From positions 1-36,854 of the forward strand of contig JAHEAQ010000053.1 in assembly GCA_024642705.1 (NCBI GenBank): a DNA stretch of 36,854 bases. Reading direction: 5' to 3'. Positions 1 through 7,572 of this stretch are shown one piece after another; position 1 is the first letter of the stretch, and every line of letters begins with the position of its first letter. The notes below the pieces were generated by a model that ran no database searches, was not told where the DNA came from, and saw only the letters and a program-made list of their open reading frames with translations. The DNA comes from Bacteroidota bacterium (GTDB lineage: Bacteria > Bacteroidota > Bacteroidia > Chitinophagales > Saprospiraceae). A program made the position numbers and the translations under genes.

Positions 1-22
1 AATAGAAATAAAATATAGATAT

Positions 23-889
23 ATGCCTAGGAACGTAAAATCTGGATTAATACAAATGAGTCTACCAATTTCAGAGGGCGAGGGTTCAATGAAGGAGATT
101 ATTGATGCCATGGTAGAAAAACATATTCCATTTATTGAAGAAGCTGGAAAAAAGGGAGTCCAAATTCTTTGTTTGCAAGAAATTTTTAACACACCTTATT
201 TTTGCCCTGGCCAAGATAAGGAGTGGTATAAATCTGCTGAACCCATTCCCGGTCCTACTATTGAACGAATGCAAGAATATGCAAAGAAATATAGTATGGT
301 TATGATTGTCCCAATATATGAAAGAGAGCAAGCCGGAGTTTTTTATAATACAGCTGCAGTTATTGATGCTGACGGCACGTATTTAGGAAAATATAGAAAG
401 AATCATATACCACATACAACTGGTTTTTGGGAAAAATTTTTCTTTAAACCAGGAAATTTGGGTTATCCAGTATTTCAAACGAAATATGCCAAAATTGGAG
501 TATATATTTGTTATGATCGGCATTTTCCTGAAGGGGCAAGGATACTGGGGCTTAATGGTGCGGAAATAGTTTACAATCCATCTGCAACAGTATCAGGACT
601 TTCTCAATATTTATGGAAGCTAGAACAACCAGCCCATGCAGCAGCTAATGGATATTTTATGGGTTGCATCAATAGAGTTGGGGAAGAAAAACCTTGGAAT
701 TTGGGTAGGTTTTATGGCACTTCGTACTTTGTAGATCCAAGAGGGCAAATTTTCTCACAAGCATCAGAATATGAGGATGAATTATTAATTGCTGATTTTG
801 ATTTAGATATGATTGAAGAAGTTAGATCAACATGGCAATTTTTTAGAGATCGAAGACCTGAAACTTATGATAAAATCACTGAGCTTTAA
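23..889 (+). CDS. Nitrilase-superfamily amidase, likely beta-ureidopropionase (N-carbamoyl-beta-alanine amidohydrolase)
   Basis: A cytoplasmic carbon-nitrogen hydrolase of 288 residues, full length for the family. The catalytic triad is visible: Glu53 (in LCLQEIFNTPYF), Lys126 (in YRKNHIPH) and Cys163 (in GVYICYDRHFPEGAR). It is followed 81 bases later by preT and preA, the first enzyme of reductive pyrimidine degradation. The best inferred role is therefore the last step, hydrolysing N-carbamoyl-beta-alanine to beta-alanine, CO2 and ammonia. The sequence alone cannot exclude N-carbamoylputrescine amidase, which is very similar. The ATG lies only 22 bases from the window edge with no room for a clear promoter, so the gene is probably inside an operon that begins upstream, where dihydropyrimidinase would be expected. 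Confidence 0.85.
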   Translation: MPRNVKSGLIQMSLPISEGEGSMKEIIDAMVEKHIPFIEEAGKKGVQILCLQEIFNTPYFCPGQDKEWYKSAEPIPGPTIERMQEYAKKYSMVMIVPIYEREQAGVFYNTAAVIDADGTYLGKYRKNHIPHTTGFWEKFFFKPGNLGYPVFQTKYAKIGVYICYDRHFPEGARILGLNGAEIVYNPSATVSGLSQYLWKLEQPAHAAANGYFMGCINRVGEEKPWNLGRFYGTSYFVDPRGQIFSQASEYEDELLIADFDLDMIEEVRSTWQFFRDRRPETYDKITEL

Positions 890-905
890 TTCAAAGTCCA
901 AAAAT

Positions 906-924
906 AGATTAGGTTATCTAATCT
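906..924 (+). other. Intercistronic hairpin between the amidase gene and preT
   Basis: A perfect 7-bp inverted repeat (AGATTAG / CTAATCT) with a 5-base loop sits in the 81-base gap between the amidase gene and preT. It is AT-rich and followed by only a short mixed T/A stretch, so it is a poor intrinsic terminator. It could be an mRNA-stabilising or processing hairpin that sets the ratio of amidase to PreTA, or it could be chance in AT-rich DNA. Confidence 0.3.
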
Positions 925-970
925 TAATTCTCATAATGTTGATTATCGAACCTAATAATAAAGCTTCGCA

Positions 971-2302
971 ATGGCAGAATTTATAAGACCAAAAACTGAA
1001 GAAGAATTTGAAATAAATTTTCAGCAAAAAAAACCTCTAATGAACCCTACAGAGGCATATTTTGAAAGTTCAAGATGTCTATTTTGCTATGATGCCCCTT
1101 GTATCCAAGCATGTCCTACAGGTATTGATATTCCTTTATTCATAAAACAAATTACCACCAAAAATCTAACTGGTTCAGCGAAAACGATCTATGATTCGAA
1201 TTGGCTGGGAAATGCTTGTGGTGCAATTTGTCCAACAGGGATTCTATGTGAAGGTGCATGCGTTTATAATCATCAAGATGTTCCACCCATTCAAATTGGC
1301 AGGCTCCAAAACTTTGCAACTTCATATGCAATCCATGAAAATAAAAACTTATTTAAAATTGGTCCTTCAAATGGTCGAAAAGTGGCAATTATTGGATCTG
1401 GACCAGCTGGAATTGCGTGTGCCTGTGAATTAAGGATTATGGGATATGAAGTTGATATTTACGAAGCTAAAGAAAAGCCATCAGGATTAACTTTATATGG
1501 AATCGCAGCATACAAAATAACGAATGAAGAGGTCGAAAGAGAAATGGATTATTTAAAAAATAAATTAGGATTAAATTTTATTTGCAACCATCCTATCCTT
1601 GAAAAATTCCAACTTGATGAATTAGAAACTTCTTATGATGCCATTTTTTTAGGTATTGGAATTGGGCCCACAGCAATACTCAACCTTCCAGGAGAAGATA
1701 AAAACAATGTTATCGGTGCAGTTGAATTTATTGAAGAATTAAGAAAAAAGCACCATGAAATTAAGGTTCCTAATCATGTCGTTGTGATAGGCGGAGGAAA
1801 CACGGCAATGGATGCTGCTTCTCAATCGGCGAGACTTGGTGCAGAAAATATAACCCTTGCATATAGAAGATCTAAATCTGAGATGGGCGCATATGGTTTT
1901 GAATATAAATTAGCAATTAGTTCAGGGGTTACAAGTATTTTTGAAGCACAACCAATATCCATTGACGGTAAAGATCAAGCTGAATCAGTAACCTTTAAAA
2001 GAACTAAATATAATAATGGCAAACTAGAAACCATAGAAGGTAGCGAATTTGTGGTAATGGCAGATTTAGTTATTAAAGCAACTGGACAGGCAAAAAATAG
2101 TTCTATATTAAATCTTGTTGAAGGCATGCACACAGATAATAAAAATAGGATCATTGTGAATGAAGTAAGTTTTCAAACTACCAATCCAATGTATTTTGCA
2201 GGCGGGGACGCTGTCAATGGTGGAGCAGAAGTTGTCAATGCTGCCTATCATGGGAAAATGGCCGCAAAAGGAATTGAAGTATGGTTGAATTCATTTAAAT
2301 AA
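971..2302 (+). CDS. preT: NAD(P)-dependent dihydropyrimidine dehydrogenase, PreT (FAD/electron-input) subunit
   Basis: The electron-input subunit of dihydropyrimidine dehydrogenase, which takes electrons from NAD(P)H and passes them through FAD and Fe-S clusters to PreA. The N-terminal cluster domain has eight cysteines, Cys36, 39, 44 and 48 and Cys83, 87, 93 and 97, spaced much as in the N-terminal part of mammalian DPYD and the GltD family. The FAD-binding GxGxxG is at 142-147 (GSGPAG), and the NAD(P)-binding motif GGGNTAMDAA is at about 274-283. Its 443 residues are a usual length. preA starts 18 bases downstream, so the two subunits are almost certainly co-translated. The 3' neighbour identifies it as PreT rather than glutamate synthase small subunit. 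Confidence 0.93.
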   Translation: MAEFIRPKTEEEFEINFQQKKPLMNPTEAYFESSRCLFCYDAPCIQACPTGIDIPLFIKQITTKNLTGSAKTIYDSNWLGNACGAICPTGILCEGACVYNHQDVPPIQIGRLQNFATSYAIHENKNLFKIGPSNGRKVAIIGSGPAGIACACELRIMGYEVDIYEAKEKPSGLTLYGIAAYKITNEEVEREMDYLKNKLGLNFICNHPILEKFQLDELETSYDAIFLGIGIGPTAILNLPGEDKNNVIGAVEFIEELRKKHHEIKVPNHVVVIGGGNTAMDAASQSARLGAENITLAYRRSKSEMGAYGFEYKLAISSGVTSIFEAQPISIDGKDQAESVTFKRTKYNNGKLETIEGSEFVVMADLVIKATGQAKNSSILNLVEGMHTDNKNRIIVNEVSFQTTNPMYFAGGDAVNGGAEVVNAAYHGKMAAKGIEVWLNSFK

Positions 2303-2320
2303 ACAGAATAAAAAAGAAAT

Positions 2321-3655
2321 ATGCCAGATCTTAATATAAATTTTGCAGGTATTAAAGCTCCTAATCCTTTTTGGTTGGCTTCTGCTCCTCCGACCAATTC
2401 TGGATACCAAATAATGAAAGCCTTTGATGCTGGCTGGGGCGGTGCTGTATGGAAGACATTGGGTGTGCCTGTAATTAATGTATCAAGTAGATATGGTTCT
2501 ATAAATTATCGGGATACAAGAATGGCTGGATTCAATAATATTGAATTAATCACAGATAGACCTTTGGCAGATAACCTAAAAGAGATAGAAGAAGTTAAAA
2601 AATATTTTCCTGATCATGCAGTCATTGCCTCTTTAATGGTAGAGACCAAAGCTGAATGGCATCAAATAATTAAAGATGTAGAAAATGCTGGCGTAGATGG
2701 GATAGAGTTAAATTTTGGTTGCCCACATGGAATGTGTGAAAGAGGAATGGGTTCCGCTGTAGGTCAAGAACCTGCTGTGCTTCAAACCATTGTTGAATGG
2801 GTTATGGAAGTAGCAAAAGTTCCTGTTATTACCAAATTGACCCCTAATATTTCACACATTGTGGACCCGGGATTAGCTGCGACACGAGGGGGTTCAAATG
2901 CTATTTCATTGGTTAACACCTTTAAAAGTATTGTTGGAATTGATTTGGATAGTTTTGCGCCTTATCCTATAGTTGATGGAAAAGGAACAAATGGAGGCTA
3001 TTGTGGGCCAGCAATAAAACCTATTGCACTGGATATGGTAAAAGAATTGGCCCAACATCCAGAAATACAACATGTTCCCATTTCAGGTATAGGCGGAATT
3101 GAAACTTGGAGAGATGCTGTTGAGTTTATTTTATTAGGTGCTGGCTCAGTTCAGGTTTGCACTGCGGCTATGCATTATGGATTTGGCATTGTTAGAGAAA
3201 TGAAAGCTGGATTGGAGCAATTCATGACGGACAAAGGTTTTGAAACGATATATGATTTCAAAGGGAAAGCATTACCTAATGTAACAGAATGGAAGAATTT
3301 AAACCTAATGCATAAAGTAGTTGCTAAAATTGACCCTGCAAAATGCGTTGGATGTGATCTTTGTTATATTGCTTGTGATGACGGAGCACATCAGGCGATT
3401 AGAATTTCCAAATTAAATGGAAACAGAATTCCTGAGATTATTGATGAAAACTGCGTGGGATGCAATCTTTGTGCTTTAGTTTGCCCTGTGGAAGAATGCA
3501 TAACCATGGAAAAGAGAGATGATGGTACAAAATTTAAATCATGGGAAGAATTGACGATTGAAAATAATGTTCCAACTAGTTTTGATGATGAGCTTGCAGG
3601 AGGAAAACATCATTTTGTTCCTACCGTTCAAGATGCTTTAAAATTTAGAAAATGA
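2321..3655 (+). CDS. preA: NAD(P)-dependent dihydropyrimidine dehydrogenase, PreA catalytic (FMN) subunit
   Basis: Reduces uracil and thymine to the 5,6-dihydropyrimidines, the committed step of reductive pyrimidine breakdown. The first 330 residues are a DHOD-like FMN barrel. The active-site loop is NFGCPHGM with catalytic Cys134 and His136, matching Cys671 and His673 of mammalian DPYD; the preceding Ser of the animal enzyme is Gly133 here. A C-terminal ferredoxin domain carries two [4Fe-4S] sites, Cys342/345/348/352 and Cys378/381/384/388. The protein has 444 residues with no truncation. Its stop codon overlaps the start of the deaminase gene in ATGA. E. coli PreTA can work in both directions, but the neighbouring amidase and deaminase argue for catabolism here. 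Confidence 0.95.
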   Translation: MPDLNINFAGIKAPNPFWLASAPPTNSGYQIMKAFDAGWGGAVWKTLGVPVINVSSRYGSINYRDTRMAGFNNIELITDRPLADNLKEIEEVKKYFPDHAVIASLMVETKAEWHQIIKDVENAGVDGIELNFGCPHGMCERGMGSAVGQEPAVLQTIVEWVMEVAKVPVITKLTPNISHIVDPGLAATRGGSNAISLVNTFKSIVGIDLDSFAPYPIVDGKGTNGGYCGPAIKPIALDMVKELAQHPEIQHVPISGIGGIETWRDAVEFILLGAGSVQVCTAAMHYGFGIVREMKAGLEQFMTDKGFETIYDFKGKALPNVTEWKNLNLMHKVVAKIDPAKCVGCDLCYIACDDGAHQAIRISKLNGNRIPEIIDENCVGCNLCALVCPVEECITMEKRDDGTKFKSWEELTIENNVPTSFDDELAGGKHHFVPTVQDALKFRK

Positions 3656-4089
3656 TGGATCAATTTATGAAGGAAGCCATCAAACAGGCAAAAAAAAGTT
3701 TGGAAGAAGGAGGAATTCCTATAGGATCTGTTCTTGTTAAAAACGGCGAAATAATTGCTGTCGGCCACAACAAAAGGGTTCAGGAAAAAAATCCAATTCT
3801 TCATGGAGAAATGGATTGTCTGAATAATGCTGGCAGAATTGGTTCGTATAAAGATTGCATTATTTATTCCACGTTAATGCCTTGTTATATGTGCGGAGGA
3901 ACTATTGTTCAGTTCAATATACCGAAAGTCATAGTGGGTGAAAACAAGACCTTCGAAGGAAGTAAAGATTTTATGGAATCGCATGGAGTAATTGTCGAAA
4001 ATCTAATGCTTCCAGAATGTATTGAAATGATGGAAACTTTTATTCAAGAGAGACCAGATTTGTGGTGGGAAGATATTGGTGAATTGTAA
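3652..4089 (+). CDS. Cytosine deaminase of the yeast Fcy1 (CDA-fold) type
   Basis: A zinc-dependent deaminase of the cytidine-deaminase fold, 145 residues. Zinc ligands and proton shuttle are His51 and Glu53 (LHGEMDCLNNAGR) and Cys78 and Cys81 (TLMPCYMCGG). Beyond the generic motif, it shares with yeast cytosine deaminase the segment after the second Cys, the VGEN turn, and the C-terminal ERPDLWWEDIGEL; yeast has a closely similar ERPxxWFEDIGE containing the substrate-binding Asp. Predicted reaction: cytosine to uracil plus ammonia, feeding PreTA. The start overlaps the preA stop (ATGA); a second in-frame ATG at 3655 would give a 1-base TGATG overlap, so translational coupling holds either way. 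A broader nucleoside or purine deaminase is a less likely alternative. Confidence 0.85.
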   Translation: MMDQFMKEAIKQAKKSLEEGGIPIGSVLVKNGEIIAVGHNKRVQEKNPILHGEMDCLNNAGRIGSYKDCIIYSTLMPCYMCGGTIVQFNIPKVIVGENKTFEGSKDFMESHGVIVENLMLPECIEMMETFIQERPDLWWEDIGEL

Positions 4090-4227
4090 CAATAAGCGGA
4101 TGATGACTCATACTCTAAAAATGGGTAGTGCTACCTTTGATAGGTATTTGACAATTTATAAGTTACAGAATATTTATGACTATAGTATAATCTTTAGTAA
4201 TAGAAAAAACAGGTTTGATTTATTTAA

Positions 4228-5070
4228 TTACAAAGTAAAGTTATGAATGGCAATATCAGGATTCATCATGAAAGTTACTATAGAATCATCCTTGAGCACT
4301 TCAACAACTCGAAATCCTTTGTAGTCAGTACCCCAACTTCCTCCAATGTGTGAATCAAATATTAATGGGATATTTTCATAATATAAAATATTGTCCTGAT
4401 CATGTTCGTGTCCATGAAAAATTGCCTTTACATTAGGATATGTTGAAACCAATTCCAGAAACTCAGGGGTATCAATGGCATTTGCAGTCCATTTTATTTG
4501 TGGGATGTGAATAAATAAAAATACATTTTTTGCTTTTTTATGCTTTTCAAGTGCAGTTTTCATCCATTCAAGATTAGGTGAAAGATAAGTCCCTTCTTCA
4601 TCAGAAGTTGTAGCTAGAATAAAAGCATTTTTTGCTTTTTTGAAACTAAAATTAACAGGAATCTTCCAAATGTTAAGCCAATCCAGATCGGTTATTTTGT
4701 CATGGTTTCCTTTGGTAACATAAGTTGGCATTTCTAATTTGTCAAATTTGGTTTTGGCTTTTACCATCAGATGGGCTTCATCATGGATTAAATCTCCATT
4801 CAAAACGCAAAAATCACATTTTTGGTTTTTATGGAAATAGTTGGCTTTTTGTACAAATGTTTCAATCATTTCGTCAAAAGGAGTTTTTAGTTGTCCGTAA
4901 TGAGCATCTGAAGCGATGATAAATCTTAATTTTACATTTTTTCTAAGTTCATAAAGATCAGATCCACTCAAACTTTGAACTCCGCTTGATGCAATAATAG
5001 CAGTAATAAGAGAAGCGTTTTTTATAAATTCTCTTCTTGAATTCAACATTTTATTATCCTTATTAGCCAT
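4228..5070 (-). CDS. Tat-exported calcineurin-like metallophosphoesterase
   Basis: A predicted periplasmic phosphoesterase of 280 residues. The N-terminus has a twin-arginine signal, SRREFIK at 11-17, then a short hydrophobic stretch ending near residue 36. Dinuclear-metal motifs appear in order: Asp55 and His57 (SDAHYG), Asp93 (NGDLIHDE), Asn122 and His123 (GNHD), His188, and His221 and His223 (GHEHD). The natural substrate cannot be read from the sequence. It is the last gene of a three-gene minus-strand run, starting 29 bases after the M20 stop. An alternative start at Met8 (5049) would place the Tat motif nearer the N-terminus. Tat export fits an enzyme that acquires its metals or folds before export. 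Confidence 0.85.
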   Translation of the reverse strand: MANKDNKMLNSRREFIKNASLITAIIASSGVQSLSGSDLYELRKNVKLRFIIASDAHYGQLKTPFDEMIETFVQKANYFHKNQKCDFCVLNGDLIHDEAHLMVKAKTKFDKLEMPTYVTKGNHDKITDLDWLNIWKIPVNFSFKKAKNAFILATTSDEEGTYLSPNLEWMKTALEKHKKAKNVFLFIHIPQIKWTANAIDTPEFLELVSTYPNVKAIFHGHEHDQDNILYYENIPLIFDSHIGGSWGTDYKGFRVVEVLKDDSIVTFMMNPDIAIHNFTL

Positions 5071-5099
5071 GACTTAGAATTTTAAAGATGATTTTTTAA

Positions 5100-6404
5100 T
5101 TAATTTTCATTTAATCTATACATTAATATTGCTGCCCTTTTAGCCTGAACACTTAGCATGTTTAGATTTCCAGTTTCCTTTATAGAATGATCATCTGCAC
5201 CGCTCAAGCCTAAGCCATCAATTGCCATTTCAACATATCCAGAAGTGAAAGAAATATCAGCCGCCCCAGCTTTTCTTGGGTTCACCGCTTTTACTTCGCC
5301 AAAACCAAGATCCTGACTTACTTTGTTGTACATATTTAGAAGTTTAGTGTTTCCTTCAGTTAAAGCCAATGGCGGATATGCATTTTCATCAAAAACTATT
5401 TTAGCTGATGTTTGTGGAAAATTATTTGATACAATTTCTTTCATTATTTTTTTAGCCTTTTCCAATTGTTGAGGAGAAACTGCCCGAATATCGCCTTCTA
5501 CAATTGCTTCTTGCGCGATGACATTATTTTTTCCAGTTACAAATGCTCCAGATTTGCTTTCTTCGTAATTTACAGCACTTCCTCCTGCAATAAAACCAGG
5601 ATTGAAGGTTAGATTTTCTTCGTTTGATAATTGATTGTAAAATTCATTTAATATTCTAGCGCTTTCATAAATTGCACCATGACCTAAGTTTTCAGTGAAT
5701 ATTTGTGATGAATGCCCAGGTTTTCCAGTAACTGTTAATTTCCAACCCATTGAGCCTCTTCTGGACACTACAATTGTTTTTGGATCTCCATCTGCGTTTT
5801 CAAAACCTAAAGCTATATCTGCATTTTGAGCTGCTTCAATTAATTCTTTTTTTGATAATGAAATAGGATTTCCACTGTCTTCTTCATCTCCCGTCATTAC
5901 AATTTCAATATTCATACCATCAATTACACCAGCGTCTTTTAATGCTTGCATGGCTAAGATGATAATCACATCACCACCTTTCATATCCGAGACGCCTGGG
6001 CCATTCATAATAGAATCATTGACCATTGTGTATTTTTGAAATGGGTTGTCCAATTCAAAAACTGTATCTAAATGTCCAATCAATAATAATTTAGTTCCTT
6101 TTTTATTGGTACTTTTTCGAGTAGCAATTAGATGACCAGCTCTATTAAACGAAGCCCCTGATGTTAATTTTACTTCAAAGCCTAAAGCAGTCAGTTTTTC
6201 TTTGAATATTTCCCCAACTTTTTGCACGCCTTCGAAATTTCTTGTTCCACTATTAATATTTACGACTTCCTTTAGGAGTTCTAAATGCGAGTCAGTGTGT
6301 AGGTCGATAGAAGATAAAATAGCTTTTTCAACTGCAGAATTTTGAGCTGAAATTTGAAAAAAGTAGAATAAAAAAGTGTTAAATAATATTATATTTCGAA
6401 TCAT
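5100..6404 (-). CDS. Exported M20-family metallopeptidase, glutamate carboxypeptidase (CPG2)-like
   Basis: A zinc peptidase of 434 residues with a signal peptide (residues 1-20, cleavage predicted after QISA). Dizinc-site residues line up with carboxypeptidase G2: His111 and Asp113 (IGHLDTVF), Asp140 (GVSDMKGGD), catalytic Glu174 and metal ligand Glu175 (TGDEEDSG), Glu202 and His406 (GADDHSIKE). The dimerisation-domain His231 (GKPGHSSQ) is also present. CPG2-group enzymes remove C-terminal Glu or Asp from small peptides or folates, but M20 substrates vary widely. The gene follows the S51 peptidase gene by 90 bases. The context suggests stepwise hydrolysis of small acidic peptides outside the cytoplasm; this is inference. 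Confidence 0.88.
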   Translation of the reverse strand: MIRNIILFNTFLFYFFQISAQNSAVEKAILSSIDLHTDSHLELLKEVVNINSGTRNFEGVQKVGEIFKEKLTALGFEVKLTSGASFNRAGHLIATRKSTNKKGTKLLLIGHLDTVFELDNPFQKYTMVNDSIMNGPGVSDMKGGDVIIILAMQALKDAGVIDGMNIEIVMTGDEEDSGNPISLSKKELIEAAQNADIALGFENADGDPKTIVVSRRGSMGWKLTVTGKPGHSSQIFTENLGHGAIYESARILNEFYNQLSNEENLTFNPGFIAGGSAVNYEESKSGAFVTGKNNVIAQEAIVEGDIRAVSPQQLEKAKKIMKEIVSNNFPQTSAKIVFDENAYPPLALTEGNTKLLNMYNKVSQDLGFGEVKAVNPRKAGAADISFTSGYVEMAIDGLGLSGADDHSIKETGNLNMLSVQAKRAAILMYRLNEN

Positions 6405-6494
6405 TAGAATTTTGTTAAAAGATGAAATTGGATTTTTAAAAATTAAAAGTATTGAATTAAAGACATTTCAAAACATAGAGGGTAATTATTTTAT

Positions 6495-7325
6495 TCATTT
6501 TACCTTAAAAGTATCGCCATCTGTATAAATATCCAATCTTATTTTTCTTGCGCTTAATTTTCCATTATGAGGTGGAATTATTTTTTTTGAATTTTTGTAA
6601 ACTAAAACTTGAGAATCACCTATAACTTCTGCATTAAATCCTTTTATTAGAATTGCCGTAGATTCATCTATGCCAATTCCGAGCAAATTAGGAAAGTCAA
6701 TAATTGCACTTATCAATCTATTGTGCCGGCTTCTTTTGACAAAATGTTGATCTATAATTGCTGTTTTTAGAAGTCCTAATCCGGGCTTAAGTTCCAAATT
6801 GTCTGATTCAATATTTCTAAAAGTTGAATTTTCTGGATATTTTAATTCTGTGCCTGTAATCATTTTTTCGCTCATAACTGCTGCACCAGCGCTAGTTCCA
6901 GCAATTAAACTGCCATTGGAGAATGCAGCATAAATGGCGGCTTCAATTTCTGTACCTCCGACAATTGCCATAAAATTGCTTTGATCCCCCCCAGATATGT
7001 ATATTAATTTAGCATTTCGAATGGAATCCAGTTTTCCTTTGTTCAATTGTTCATTTTTAGCAAAATTGAGTCCATAGATATTATTAAAACCTAATTCTTT
7101 GAATTGCTTGGTTGCATAAAATATTGCGGTATCAGGATAAATACTTGACATCGGTAGTACAACTCCATAACCGTCTTTATCTATACCAGATTCGGAAATA
7201 ATTCTTTGAACCATGGCTACAGGTCTAGAACCACCTCCAATGATAAATAACTTACCCTCGTTTGACTTTTGCGCAGTTAATGAACAAAATTGGATAAATA
7301 GAAATAGGAAAAGAATTTTTTTCAT
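6495..7325 (-). CDS. Exported S51-family peptidase, cyanophycinase-like
   Basis: A serine peptidase of 276 residues related to cyanophycinase. The catalytic nucleophile is Ser145 in AGTSAGAAV. Other family motifs are IIGGGSRP (28-35), YISGGDQSNF (109-118), the DQHFVKRSRHNRL segment with His194, and GIGIDESTAILI (216-227). An open frame extends 19 codons further upstream, but I choose the ATG at 7325 because translation from there begins with a clean signal peptide (MKKILFLFLF, cleavage near LTAQ). It is the first gene of the minus-strand hydrolase run. Known cyanophycinases cut the beta-Asp-Arg polymer to dipeptides; peptidase E-like or other S51 specificities remain possible. Confidence 0.85.
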   Translation of the reverse strand: MKKILFLFLFIQFCSLTAQKSNEGKLFIIGGGSRPVAMVQRIISESGIDKDGYGVVLPMSSIYPDTAIFYATKQFKELGFNNIYGLNFAKNEQLNKGKLDSIRNAKLIYISGGDQSNFMAIVGGTEIEAAIYAAFSNGSLIAGTSAGAAVMSEKMITGTELKYPENSTFRNIESDNLELKPGLGLLKTAIIDQHFVKRSRHNRLISAIIDFPNLLGIGIDESTAILIKGFNAEVIGDSQVLVYKNSKKIIPPHNGKLSARKIRLDIYTDGDTFKVK

Positions 7326-7514
7326 AAAAAAATATTGGATAAATGAGTAGTTAAATAATACAACAAAATACAATCTAATCAAATATTAGTTATACAATTT
7401 CAAAGTTTCTACAATATTGTTGTGCTTATTTTTACAATACGATTTTTGTAGATTCTAAAAAATCCATTACTTAAAACCATTTATATATCAAAATGAATAA
7501 AAAGTAAAAGTTTA

Positions 7515-7528
7515 CGTTTATATAAACG
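7515..7528. promoter_or_regulatory. Perfect 14-bp palindrome CGTTTATATAAACG, possible operator
   Basis: CGTTTATATAAACG equals its own reverse complement over all 14 bases and contains both G/C pairs of an otherwise AT-rich stretch. It lies in the divergent region between the S51 peptidase gene and the serine hydrolase gene, 44 bases before the latter's ATG. Such a position suits a dimeric repressor or activator site. No regulator gene is adjacent, so the binding protein is unknown. Confidence 0.35.
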
Positions 7529-7572
7529 GTAATTTTATAATTGGTTTTAGATTTAATTCAAATAAAACAACC

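Noticed and set aside
4124-4146. Two overlapping short hairpins (GGTAG/CTACC and TACCT/AGGTA) after the deaminase gene
   Set aside because: Mutually exclusive 5-bp stems, one with only a 2-base loop and neither with a T-tract, so not a convincing terminator or switch.
7326-7382. Upstream extension of the S51 peptidase frame by 19 codons
   Set aside because: The extension puts 19 extra residues before a clean signal peptide that starts at the ATG at 7325.
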